Source: Myxococcales bacterium
GTDB taxonomy: Bacteria; Myxococcota_A; Polyangia; Polyangiales; Polyangiaceae
Assembly: GCA_013298325.1 (NCBI GenBank)
Contig: JAAFHJ010000299.1
Coordinates: 1-6,330 of the forward strand
Direction: 5' to 3'
DNA: 6,330 nucleotides
The position numbers and the translations under genes are program-made. Of the stretch, positions 1 to 5,747 are shown piece after piece; position 1 is the stretch's first letter; each line of letters starts with the position of its first letter. The notes beneath the pieces are model-generated. The model did no database searches and had not been told where the DNA came from. It saw nothing but the letters and a program-made list of their open reading frames with translations.

Positions 1-1218
1 TGGGGTTACAACTGGGAACTCGGCCCGTTTGAAGTGTGGGACGCCCTCGGCTTCAAAGAGACCGCGGAGCGCATGAAGAAGGACGGCATCGCCCTTCCGG
101 CCAGCATCGACAAGATGCTCGCGAGCGGCGCCACCGGCTTCTACACCGCCGACAACAAGGTCTACGACCTCGTCAAGGGCGAGTACGTCGCCCGCAAGGT
201 CGACGCCCGCGAGGCGACGTTCACCATCCTGAAGCGCGGCGAAGCGCCCGTCCTCAAGAACGACGGCGCAGAAGCCTGGGACCTCGGCGACGGCATCCTC
301 GGCCTCACCTTCAAGACGAAGGCGAACAGCATCGATCCCGATGTTATTTCCATGCTTTCCAAGGCGGCCGAGAAGGCGGAGACCGACTTCCGCGGCCTCC
401 TCGTTGCCAACGACGGCGAGCACTTCTGCGTCGGCGCGAACCTCTTCCTCGTCGTCATGGCGGCGGGTGCCGGCCAGTGGGACCAGATCCGCTCGATGGT
501 GAAGGGCTACCAGGACGCGACCCAGCGCCTCAAGTACGCCACCGTCCCCGTCGTCGCCGCCCCCTACGGCATGACGCTCGGCGGCGGCATGGAGCTCTGC
601 TTCGCCGCCGACAGCGTCCAGGCGGCTGCCGAAACCTACTCGGGCCTCGTCGAAGTCGGCGTCGGCCTCATCCCCGGCGGCGCCGGCACGCTCAACATGC
701 TCTGGCGTGCGCTCGAGGGGATTCCGGAAGGGATCACCAACAACGCCGTCACCTTCGAAGCGGTCGCAAACACCTTCAAGAACATCGCGATGGTCAAGGT
801 CGCGACGAGCGCAGAAGAGGGCAAACAGTTCGGCTACTTCCGCAAGACCGACGGTATCTCTTTCGACAAAGCCCGCCAGGTCACGGACGCAAAGAAGCGC
901 CTCATCGGCCTCGCTGAGTCCGGCTACCACCCCGCCTCGCCCCGCGCCTACACGCTCCCCGGCGAGAGCGGCATCGCGACGCTCGGCATGCTCGTCGACA
1001 CCCTCGTCGCCGGTGGTTACGCCTCCGAACACGACGGCAAGATCGCGCGAAAGCTCGCAGAAGTGCTCTGCGGCGGCCGCGGTGGCGCCTCGCGAGAGGT
1101 CACCGAGCAGGAGATCCTCGATCTCGAATGCGAAGCCTTCCTCTCCCTCTGCGGCGAAGCGAAGAGCCAAGAGCGCATGCAGTACATGCTCATGAACAAC
1201 AAGCCGCTCCGCAACTGA
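1..1218 (+). CDS. fadN: 3-hydroxyacyl-CoA dehydrogenase / enoyl-CoA hydratase fusion, FadN type (5' end missing)
   Basis: Hydrates trans-2-enoyl-CoA and oxidises 3-hydroxyacyl-CoA with NAD+ in cytoplasmic fatty-acid beta-oxidation. The frame is open from base 1, so the gene begins outside the window; the GTG at 34 is an internal valine, because the preceding codons already read a typical dehydrogenase C-terminal motif (WELGPFE). The visible 405 residues hold the end of the dehydrogenase C-terminal domain (about 1-75), then a crotonase-fold hydratase domain (about 95-300) and a C-terminal tail ending NNKPLRN. The hydratase part shows the oxyanion-hole loop FCVGANL (Cys143 by window codon), the GMTLGGGMEL motif with candidate catalytic Glu198, and GLVEVGVGLIPGG with candidate Glu218. 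Dehydrogenase-first, hydratase-last order is that of Bacillus FadN and opposite to E. coli FadB. The NAD-binding Rossmann domain is presumably upstream. A thiolase follows after 37 bp, as in fadN-fadA operons. Family assignment is firm; chain-length specificity is unknown. Confidence 0.93.
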   Translation, partial: WGYNWELGPFEVWDALGFKETAERMKKDGIALPASIDKMLASGATGFYTADNKVYDLVKGEYVARKVDAREATFTILKRGEAPVLKNDGAEAWDLGDGILGLTFKTKANSIDPDVISMLSKAAEKAETDFRGLLVANDGEHFCVGANLFLVVMAAGAGQWDQIRSMVKGYQDATQRLKYATVPVVAAPYGMTLGGGMELCFAADSVQAAAETYSGLVEVGVGLIPGGAGTLNMLWRALEGIPEGITNNAVTFEAVANTFKNIAMVKVATSAEEGKQFGYFRKTDGISFDKARQVTDAKKRLIGLAESGYHPASPRAYTLPGESGIATLGMLVDTLVAGGYASEHDGKIARKLAEVLCGGRGGASREVTEQEILDLECEAFLSLCGEAKSQERMQYMLMNNKPLRN

Positions 1219-1242
1219 TCGCCCCCGAAAGCGTCCCTCGAA

Positions 1243-1247
1243 AAGGA
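1243..1247 (+). promoter_or_regulatory. Ribosome binding site of the thiolase gene
   Basis: AAGGA lies 8 bases before the ATG at 1256 and fixes that start. No terminator or obvious promoter lies in the 37-bp gap after the upstream stop codon, so co-transcription is likely. Confidence 0.7.
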
Positions 1248-1255
1248 TTTTTGTC

Positions 1256-2419
1256 ATGAAAGAAATCGTTATTCTCGATGCGGTTCGGTCGGCGGTCGGC
1301 CGTGGCCACAAAGGCTCGCTCGCCCAGCGCCGCTCCGACGAGCTCGCCGGCGAAGTGATCGCGGGGCTCCTCGCCCGCGTCCCCCAAGTGAAGCCGGAAA
1401 TGATCGACGACCTCGTCCTCGGCGTCGCGATGCCGGAAGGCGAGCAGGGGCTCAACGTCGCCCGCGTTGCCGGCTTCCTCGGCGGCCTCCCCCAGGAGTC
1501 GTCGGCGATGACCATCAACCGCTTCTGCTCCTCCGGTCTTCAGGCGATCGCCCTCGCGGCGGGCGCCCTCTCGATCGGCTCTGACGAGTACGTGATCGCC
1601 GGCGGCGCGGAGTCGATGAGCATGGTCCCGATGACCGGCTTCAAGATCTCGGCCTCCAGCGAAGCGATCGCCCGGTTCCCGACGGTCTACACGCCGATGG
1701 GCATCACTGCGGAGAACGTCGCCAAGAAGTTCGGCGTCACCCGCGAAGAGCAGGACAAGTTCGCCCTTTGGAGCCAGCAGAAGGCCTCGAAGGCGTTGGA
1801 AAACAAGGTCTTCGAAGACGAAATCGTCACCGTTCAGGGCGTCAAGTTCAACGGCAACGAGCGCATCACCTTCGACTTCCGCCGCGACGAACTCGTCCGC
1901 CCGGAGACGACCCTCGAAGGGCTTGGCGCCCTGAAGCCGGCCTTCTCGATGACCGGCTCGGTCACTGCCGGCAACGCCTCGCCGATCTCGGACGGCGCCG
2001 CCGCCGCCCTCCTCACGACCCGCGAAAATGCAGATAAAATCGGCGCGAAGCCGCTCGGCATCTTCAAGGCGTTCACCACCGCTGGCGTCGACCCGGCGCT
2101 CATGGGCATCGGGCCCGTCCCGGCGATCCGCAAGCTGCTTGCGAAGACCGGCCTCAGCATCAAGGACATCGACCTCTTCGAGGTCAACGAGGCCTTCGCA
2201 AGCCAGTGCGTTTACGTACAAAAAGAGCTCGGCATCCCCGATGAGAAGCTCAACGTGAACGGCGGCGCTATCGCCCTCGGTCACCCGCTCGGCTGCACCG
2301 GCGCGAAGCTCACCGCCTCGATTCTCTACGAATTGAAGCGCCGCGGTCTCAAGCGCGGCATCGTCTCGATGTGCATCGGCGGCGGCATGGGCGCAGCCGG
2401 GCTCTTCGAACTCGCCTGA
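1256..2419 (+). CDS. fadA: Thiolase: acetyl-CoA C-acyltransferase (3-ketoacyl-CoA thiolase)
   Basis: Cleaves 3-ketoacyl-CoA with CoA to acetyl-CoA and a shortened acyl-CoA, the last step of beta-oxidation; thiolases can also run in the condensing direction. The 387-residue length is typical for the family. The start MKEIVILDAVRS is the classic thiolase N-terminus. The nucleophilic cysteine is Cys91 in NRFCSSGLQA. The C-terminal half has NEAFA (Asn311), the GGAIALGHPLG motif with His343, and the second active-site cysteine Cys373 in SMCIGGGMG, so all catalytic residues are present. An AAGGA ribosome site supports the ATG. It follows the hydratase/dehydrogenase gene by 37 bp and is followed by a strong terminator, so it is the last gene of that operon. 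An acetoacetyl-CoA thiolase role cannot be excluded from sequence, but the neighbour favours a degradative FadA role. Confidence 0.95.
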   Translation: MKEIVILDAVRSAVGRGHKGSLAQRRSDELAGEVIAGLLARVPQVKPEMIDDLVLGVAMPEGEQGLNVARVAGFLGGLPQESSAMTINRFCSSGLQAIALAAGALSIGSDEYVIAGGAESMSMVPMTGFKISASSEAIARFPTVYTPMGITAENVAKKFGVTREEQDKFALWSQQKASKALENKVFEDEIVTVQGVKFNGNERITFDFRRDELVRPETTLEGLGALKPAFSMTGSVTAGNASPISDGAAAALLTTRENADKIGAKPLGIFKAFTTAGVDPALMGIGPVPAIRKLLAKTGLSIKDIDLFEVNEAFASQCVYVQKELGIPDEKLNVNGGAIALGHPLGCTGAKLTASILYELKRRGLKRGIVSMCIGGGMGAAGLFELA

Positions 2420-2452
2420 GCGACGCGCCGACTCCGGCAATCAACAGCGAAA

Positions 2453-2485
2453 CGGCCCTCTCGCACGGCGAGCGGGCCTTTCCTG
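2453..2485 (+). terminator. Intrinsic terminator after the beta-oxidation operon
   Basis: The stem is GGCCC-T-CTCGC (2454-2464), loop ACG, then GCGAG-C-GGGCC (2468-2478): ten GC-rich pairs with one T-C mismatch. It is followed by TTT and a second T run (TTTT at about 2486). It lies about 35 bp past the thiolase stop. Confidence 0.85.
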
Positions 2486-2532
2486 TTTTCGGGCCACCGG
2501 AACCGCCGAAAGGTCGTGTAGAAGCCCTTTTC

Positions 2533-3318
2533 ATGCGCCCGTCCTCGACCATGCGCCGCCCGCTCCGCGCGCCGTTCGCCCCCTTTGCGTTCACCGCCGC
2601 GGCGATCCTCGCCTTTGCGAGTGGCTGCACGCCGAAGGAGAGCGGCCGCTGCTTCGTCGAGGGGGATTTGCGCTGCGATGGCACCGCGAAGGCGCTCGTC
2701 TGCACCGAAAAAAGCTGGAAGTCGGTCGACTGCCTCGGCGCCGCCGGCTGCGCAGCAACACCGACGCCGACCTGCGACGAGAGCGTCGGCAAGTCGGGCG
2801 GAAATTGCTGGTTTTCCAATGGAAACGGCGTCGCCTGTGAGACAGCGACGAATGCAGTCCTCGCCTGCACTTCGGGAAAATGGACGCCCAGCAAGTCCTG
2901 TGGCGGCAAGCGTGGCTGCACGGTGACCGCCGCCGTCGGAGGCGTTTCCGATCTCGCCTGCGACGACAGCGTGGCAGCTGTTGGCGAAACCTGCGACAGC
3001 GACGCGATCGCTTGCTCGAAAGATGGCGCCCACTTGCTCGTTTGTAAGGGCGGAACCTTTGCCGTGAAGACCGCTTGCGGCGGCGACAAACACTGCGCCG
3101 TCGAGGGGGACGCGACGCGTCGTCTCGCGCGCTGCGACGGGTCGAAGGGGAGCGTCGGCGCCGCCTGCGAACCTGGCGCATTTGCTTGCTCCATCGACGG
3201 TTCCCGCGTCCTCACGTGCAAGGATGGTCTTCTTGCCGAACAGGCGACCTGCGCTTCCGGGCATACCTGCCACGTCGACCCTGACGGCACCGATGCCTCG
3301 AAAATCGGCTGCCGCTGA
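2533..3318 (+). CDS. Cysteine-rich lipoprotein with four tandem six-Cys modules
   Basis: A predicted lipoprotein of 261 residues with no recognised enzymatic domain. From the ATG at 2533 the N-terminus is basic, then hydrophobic (about 17-30), ending in the lipobox ASGC with lipidated Cys32. The rest consists of four repeats of 52-62 residues, each with six cysteines: 40,48,57,67,73,81; 92,102,112,123,129,143; 154,161,171,182,188,201; 212,219,229,240,246,260. The gap from the fourth to the fifth cysteine is exactly 6 in all four, and the other gaps vary little apart from a shorter last gap in module 1. Modules 2-4 share a pattern like AC..DG...L.C..G, and modules 1-3 end C-D followed by a VG/SG linker. 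The even count suggests three disulfides per module, made after export. A second in-frame ATG at 2551 would also keep the signal peptide, but 2533 has a slightly better purine-rich stretch upstream. It lies 115 bp after the thiolase, behind a terminator, so it is probably an independent unit. Function unknown; envelope binding or scaffolding is an inference. Confidence 0.85.
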   Translation: MRPSSTMRRPLRAPFAPFAFTAAAILAFASGCTPKESGRCFVEGDLRCDGTAKALVCTEKSWKSVDCLGAAGCAATPTPTCDESVGKSGGNCWFSNGNGVACETATNAVLACTSGKWTPSKSCGGKRGCTVTAAVGGVSDLACDDSVAAVGETCDSDAIACSKDGAHLLVCKGGTFAVKTACGGDKHCAVEGDATRRLARCDGSKGSVGAACEPGAFACSIDGSRVLTCKDGLLAEQATCASGHTCHVDPDGTDASKIGCR

Positions 3319-3345
3319 AACACGAAAAATTCTGCCGACAAACGC

Positions 3346-3376
3346 AGAAGACCCCGGCTTCAAACCGGGGTCTTCT
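3346..3376. terminator. Hairpin between convergent genes, probable bidirectional terminator
   Basis: A perfect 12-bp stem (AGAAGACCCCGG at 3346-3357 with CCGGGGTCTTCT at 3365-3376) encloses a 7-base loop. It sits between the stop codons of the two convergent lipoprotein genes (3318 and 3407). The flanking T tracts are interrupted (CTTCTTCG on plus, GCGTTTG on minus), so termination efficiency is less certain than for the other two terminators here. Confidence 0.75.
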
Positions 3377-3406
3377 TCGATCAGCCCTGAAGGCCGACCG
3401 ACGACG

Positions 3407-3826
3407 TCACTTGTTGACGTTCTGGGTGACGATCACGTCTTCCGACGGGAGGGCGACGTCCGGCTTGTCCTCGGCGGTGACCTGAAGGATGAACGAGGTA
3501 TCCGGGACGGTCACGTCCTTGAGCAGGCCGACGCGATCGCTCTCGTCGTACTTGAGGGCGCCGACGCGCTGCCAGGGGGCATCGCCGCCTTTGCGCTGCC
3601 AAGCGACGAACGCATTGGCCGACGGCTTGATCGTCTTCGGCGGCGGGAGGAAGGAGATCGTCATGTTGAGGCGGGTCTGAACTTCCGCCTTCATGACGTC
3701 GGCCTTGATTTCCGTCTTGGCGCCGGGAGCGCGGGGGCTCGTGTCTTGGGTGTATTTGAGCGTCCCGCCGCAGGCGACGAGGAAGGAAAGGGCGAGGGCG
3801 GTTGCGCCGATCTTACCGAGCTTCAT
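3407..3826 (-). CDS. Small lipoprotein, function unknown
   Basis: Predicted 139-residue lipoprotein. The start MKLGKIGATALALSFLVAC is a complete lipoprotein signal peptide: two lysines, a hydrophobic core and lipobox LVAC with Cys19 as the acylated residue. A perfect AGGAGG lies 6 bases upstream of this ATG and decides the start; the open frame runs on upstream to 4060, but that part is Arg-rich and unlike protein. The mature part has no further cysteines. It contains PPPKTIKPSANAF followed by alternating hydrophobic segments (AFVAWQRK, WQRVGALKYD, VGLLKDVTV, SFILQVTAED), which suggests a small beta-sandwich. The W-Q-R-VG-L pattern loosely recalls the extracytoplasmic beta domain of RskA-like anti-sigma factors, but there is no transmembrane or sigma-binding part, so this is only a fold hint. 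It is convergent with the Cys-rich lipoprotein and divergent from the glycosidase-like gene. Confidence 0.82.
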   Translation of the reverse strand: MKLGKIGATALALSFLVACGGTLKYTQDTSPRAPGAKTEIKADVMKAEVQTRLNMTISFLPPPKTIKPSANAFVAWQRKGGDAPWQRVGALKYDESDRVGLLKDVTVPDTSFILQVTAEDKPDVALPSEDVIVTQNVNK

Positions 3827-3832
3827 GAATAG

Positions 3833-3838
3833 CCTCCT
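3833..3838 (-). promoter_or_regulatory. Strong ribosome binding site of the 139-aa lipoprotein
   Basis: The minus strand reads AGGAGG, a consensus Shine-Dalgarno, 6 bases before the ATG at 3826. It is the best ribosome site in the window and suggests high expression. Confidence 0.85.
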
Positions 3839-3858
3839 GGCGAAAAAGGGCACCGGAG

Positions 3859-3887
3859 GTACCCCAACGCCCGAGGCGATGGGGTGC
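3859..3887 (-). promoter_or_regulatory. Hairpin in the leader of the 139-aa lipoprotein gene
   Basis: ACCCCAACGCC (3861-3871) pairs with GGCGATGGGGT (3875-3885) with one A-A mismatch and a 3-base loop. A G-C pair beyond a T-G wobble extends it to 3859-3887. On the minus-strand transcript it would end about 20 nt before the Shine-Dalgarno. It could stabilise the mRNA or modulate access; no U tract follows directly, so it does not look like a terminator. The role is inferred. Confidence 0.4.
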
Positions 3888-3928
3888 GAAAGAAGACCGA
3901 TGCGCGAGGCGGCACCGTATCCCAAAGT

Positions 3929-3957
3929 TTGCCGGATGAGAACTGTTTCGAAAGAAT
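3929..3957 (+). promoter_or_regulatory. Weak candidate promoter for the glycosidase-like gene
   Basis: TTGCCG (3929-3934) and AAGAAT (3952-3957) are 17 bases apart, each matching 4 of 6 sigma-70 consensus bases. They lie in the most AT-rich part of the divergent gap. The implied leader is about 150 nt. This is a pattern match only; promoters in GC-rich genomes of this kind often diverge from consensus. Confidence 0.25.
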
Positions 3958-3965
3958 TTCCGAGT

Positions 3966-3982
3966 GTTGTAGCGGGAACAAC
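3966..3982. repeat. Inverted repeat GTTGT-N7-ACAAC, candidate operator
   Basis: A 17-base dyad with perfect 5-base arms lies just downstream of the candidate -10 at 3952-3957, where a repressor site would act. No regulator gene is visible in the window, so this is a weak candidate. Confidence 0.25.
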
Positions 3983-4028
3983 GCGAATTGAAGTCCCGCA
4001 GCTACACTCCCTAGCGCGATCTGCGGGT

Positions 4029-4047
4029 CGGCGGCGGCGGCGGCGGC
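4029..4047. repeat. CGG trinucleotide repeat (six units)
   Basis: Six uninterrupted CGG units plus one C lie in the non-coding gap before the glycosidase-like gene. Such simple repeats can arise by slippage in GC-rich DNA. Confidence 0.8.
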
Positions 4048-4060
4048 TCGCAGGCCGCAC

Positions 4061-4076
4061 CTGAATCCCGATTCAG
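4061..4076. repeat. Perfect 16-base inverted repeat upstream of the glycosidase-like gene
   Basis: CTGAAT (4061-4066) and ATTCAG (4071-4076) flank a CCCG spacer. It lies 35 bases before the ATG at 4112 and could be an operator or an mRNA hairpin in the leader. No T run follows, so it is not a terminator. Confidence 0.4.
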
Positions 4077-4111
4077 CCGGCTCGCCAACTGTGGTAGCTC
4101 GCTTCGCAACT

Positions 4112-5092
4112 ATGCTGTTCTACGCGCTTTGTGCGGTCGGTCTCGGCGTGCTCGGCCTCGTCCCGAAGGTACTCTTCGACGACGACCTCGGGTGGAAGGG
4201 GCGAGCGATCCGCTTCATGGCACTCGTCCCGATCGGCGCCGGCCTCTTCGGATTCGGCGCGCTCAACATCAATCGCACCTCGGGGCGCACGTTGCCGGCC
4301 CCGGAAGCGTCGACCCTCTTCGATGGAATTCGCTACGAACGCCAGGTGCGCTCCGTCGGCGAGCCGCTTGTCTGGCACACCGTTCGAGCGTCGCTTGAAA
4401 ACGACGGTCTGGCCGTTGAGGTCACCCCTGGCCACCCGGGGCGCCTTCTCCCGCTCGAGTCGCGAAAGACGACGACGGCGCTCCACGACTTCCGCTGGTC
4501 GGTCGCGATCAATGGCGGGCCCTTCGAGCCGAATGGCAATGAAGACGTGAATCTTCCTCCGCTTTTTGAAAGCGCTCCCGTGCGCCCCCTCGGCCATTCC
4601 GTCGCTCAGGGAAATGTGTATGGTGCAACCAGTCCCGGCAACACCCTCTGGGTTGGCCTCGGAAACAAGCTTGCGGTCAACGAAAAGCCGATGAGTGCCC
4701 AGTACGCCGTTTCCGGCGACTGCACGCCGGTCGTGAAGAAAGCGGTCGGCGACCTCGGCGGCTGCCTCAAGAGCAACGCGCGGATCGCTCGATCGTTTGC
4801 CGGTCTCGCCGACGGCGGAAAAACGCTCGTGTTGCTCGTCGTCGACGGCTCCCAGGACGCCTACAGCGTCGGCGCTACTGCGAAGGAACTCGCCGACTTG
4901 GCGATCGCCGCCGGCGTTACGGATGGCATCGAACTCGGCTCCGGCGCCAACTCGGAGCTCGCAACGCGCGGTGAAGACGGGAAGCCTTACCTGCTCAACG
5001 TCCCCGTTTCTGGCGGCCTCGCCGGCGAAGAACGCCCCGTCGGCAACCACCTCGGGATCACGGCCCGCGCTCGGTTTGCATCGGCCCTCTGA
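4112..5092 (+). CDS. Membrane-anchored phosphodiester glycosidase-like (NAGPA domain) protein
   Basis: Related to the family of N-acetylglucosamine-1-phosphodiester alpha-N-acetylglucosaminidase, which cleaves sugar-phosphate linkages. The 326 residues start with two hydrophobic helices (about 2-21 and 33-52), followed by a soluble domain from about 60. Family landmarks in order are INGGPF (133-138, usually N-G-G-F-F), RSFAGL (227-232), the hydrophobic strand LVLLVVDG with Asp245, a helix SVGATAKELADLAIAAG as in the usual T-x-x-E-L-A helix, then DGIELGSGANSEL (271-283) and RPVGNHLGI near the end. The usual N-L-D-G-G-G-S motif is therefore E-L-G-S-G-A-N here, without its Asp. Cys204 and Cys218 could form a disulfide, which favours a periplasmic domain. 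I chose ATG 4112 because it opens directly into the first helix; a GTG at 4091 in frame is the alternative, and neither has a clear Shine-Dalgarno. Family call is good; catalytic activity is doubtful. Confidence 0.82.
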   Translation: MLFYALCAVGLGVLGLVPKVLFDDDLGWKGRAIRFMALVPIGAGLFGFGALNINRTSGRTLPAPEASTLFDGIRYERQVRSVGEPLVWHTVRASLENDGLAVEVTPGHPGRLLPLESRKTTTALHDFRWSVAINGGPFEPNGNEDVNLPPLFESAPVRPLGHSVAQGNVYGATSPGNTLWVGLGNKLAVNEKPMSAQYAVSGDCTPVVKKAVGDLGGCLKSNARIARSFAGLADGGKTLVLLVVDGSQDAYSVGATAKELADLAIAAGVTDGIELGSGANSELATRGEDGKPYLLNVPVSGGLAGEERPVGNHLGITARARFASAL

Positions 5093-5110
5093 GACGCCCG
5101 CCCACCAAAC

Positions 5111-5147
5111 AACAAACCCCGAACTCGAAAGAGTTCGGGGTTTTGTT
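5111..5147. terminator. Bidirectional terminator with GAAA tetraloop
   Basis: A perfect 13-bp stem pairs 5114-5126 with 5131-5143, closed by a C-GAAA-G tetraloop (5127-5130). It is followed by TTTTGTTATT on plus and preceded by A-rich sequence, so the minus-strand transcript also ends in a T-rich run. With one bulge the stem extends three more pairs. It lies between the convergent stops at 5092 and 5165 and can serve both transcripts. Confidence 0.9.
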
Positions 5148-5164
5148 ATTGGGGGAAGTCCCCA

Positions 5165-5641
5165 TCAGCCGGTGTGTGCTTCGAGCATCCAGAGCCACTT
5201 GTCGACGCTGCGCGACGTCCCCGTAAAGAGGTCGCTCGTGCCGGCGTCCTTTTCGCTCGCCGTCGCTTCGATGGCGAAACGAACGTTCTTCGCGAACTTT
5301 GCAACGGTCGCGATGACCGCGCGAAGCACGTCGGGCCCCTGGTGCGTCGCCGGCGCAAAGGGGGGCAACAGAGAGACGGCGCCCGCGATGTCGGCCGCCT
5401 TCCCCTTGACCGGGAAGCCGAGAGCGATGCTCCGTTCGGCGAAGTCATCGGCATAGTCGTCGGCATCGCTCGCAATCTTGTCAAAAAGTGCGTGCAGTTC
5501 TGAGAAGTTCGGTCCGCGGACCGTCCAGTGGGCCTCTTTCACGCGAAGCTTCAGTTCGAGAGCTTCGTAGAGCGCCGTTTGCAGAATCGTGGCAACCCGC
5601 TCGCGGTTTTCGACGGGGAGGTCGTGATTGGTCGGATACAT
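5165..5641 (-). CDS. dps: Dps family ferritin-like DNA-protection protein
   Basis: Dps proteins form 12-subunit shells that oxidise Fe(II) with hydrogen peroxide, store the iron and in many species bind DNA. The 158 residues match family length. The ferroxidase signature is complete: His38-Trp39, His50, Asp54, Asp65 and Glu69 lie in HWTVRGPNFSELHALFD and the following DDFAERSIALG, with spacing identical to E. coli Dps His51, His63, Asp67, Asp78 and Glu82. The C-terminus DKWLWMLEAH is also typical. The N-terminus is short and has few basic residues, so DNA binding through a Lys-rich tail is not evident. The ATG at 5641 gives family length; the frame runs on upstream into ahpD but encodes Arg/Ser-rich nonsense there. 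A GGAA 6 bases upstream is a modest ribosome site. It lies 106 bp downstream of ahpD on the same strand, so it may be in that operon or have its own promoter. Confidence 0.93.
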   Translation of the reverse strand: MYPTNHDLPVENRERVATILQTALYEALELKLRVKEAHWTVRGPNFSELHALFDKIASDADDYADDFAERSIALGFPVKGKAADIAGAVSLLPPFAPATHQGPDVLRAVIATVAKFAKNVRFAIEATASEKDAGTSDLFTGTSRSVDKWLWMLEAHTG

Positions 5642-5689
5642 CGCGGTTCCATTTCGTGAGGGGGAAGGGAATATGGCGAAGACGCCAAC

Positions 5690-5723
5690 GGCGGCGACAC
5701 TACCCGCAGGGAGCTTCGCCGCC
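5690..5723 (-). repeat. Inverted repeat in the ahpD-dps gap
   Basis: GGCGGCGA (5690-5697) and TCGCCGCC (5716-5723) form a perfect 8-bp stem with an 18-base loop, about 25 nt past the ahpD stop. No T tract follows on the minus strand. A smaller hairpin (TGGCG/CGCCA, 5674-5687) follows it. They could be an mRNA-processing or partial termination structure that separates ahpD and dps levels; the role is inferred. I see no convincing promoter in this gap. Confidence 0.4.
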
Positions 5724-5747
5724 GTGAGGCAAGATGCGACAGGGCTG

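Noticed and set aside
36..917. Plus-strand frame 3 open reading frame overlapping the hydratase
   Set aside because: Product is Arg/His/Pro-rich, typical of a GC-rich shadow frame; the hydratase motifs are in frame 1.
1190..2440. Long minus-strand open frame of 416 codons opposite the thiolase
   Set aside because: It is a mirror of thiolase codon bias. The product is rich in Arg, Glu, Asp and Ala with no domain, and the thiolase on the other strand is unambiguous.
2326..3363. Two long minus-strand open frames opposite the Cys-rich lipoprotein
   Set aside because: The plus strand has a signal peptide, lipobox and regular six-Cys repeats. The minus products are low-complexity and overlap each other and the thiolase end.
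3827..4060. Upstream extension of the 139-aa lipoprotein frame, and an overlapping plus-strand frame (3693-4064)
   Set aside because: The extension is Arg-rich and lies before a perfect Shine-Dalgarno and lipoprotein signal peptide; the plus frame has no protein-like features.
4029..4060. Possible CRISPR or tandem-repeat array at the CGG run
   Set aside because: Only a six-unit trinucleotide run is present, with no spaced direct repeats.
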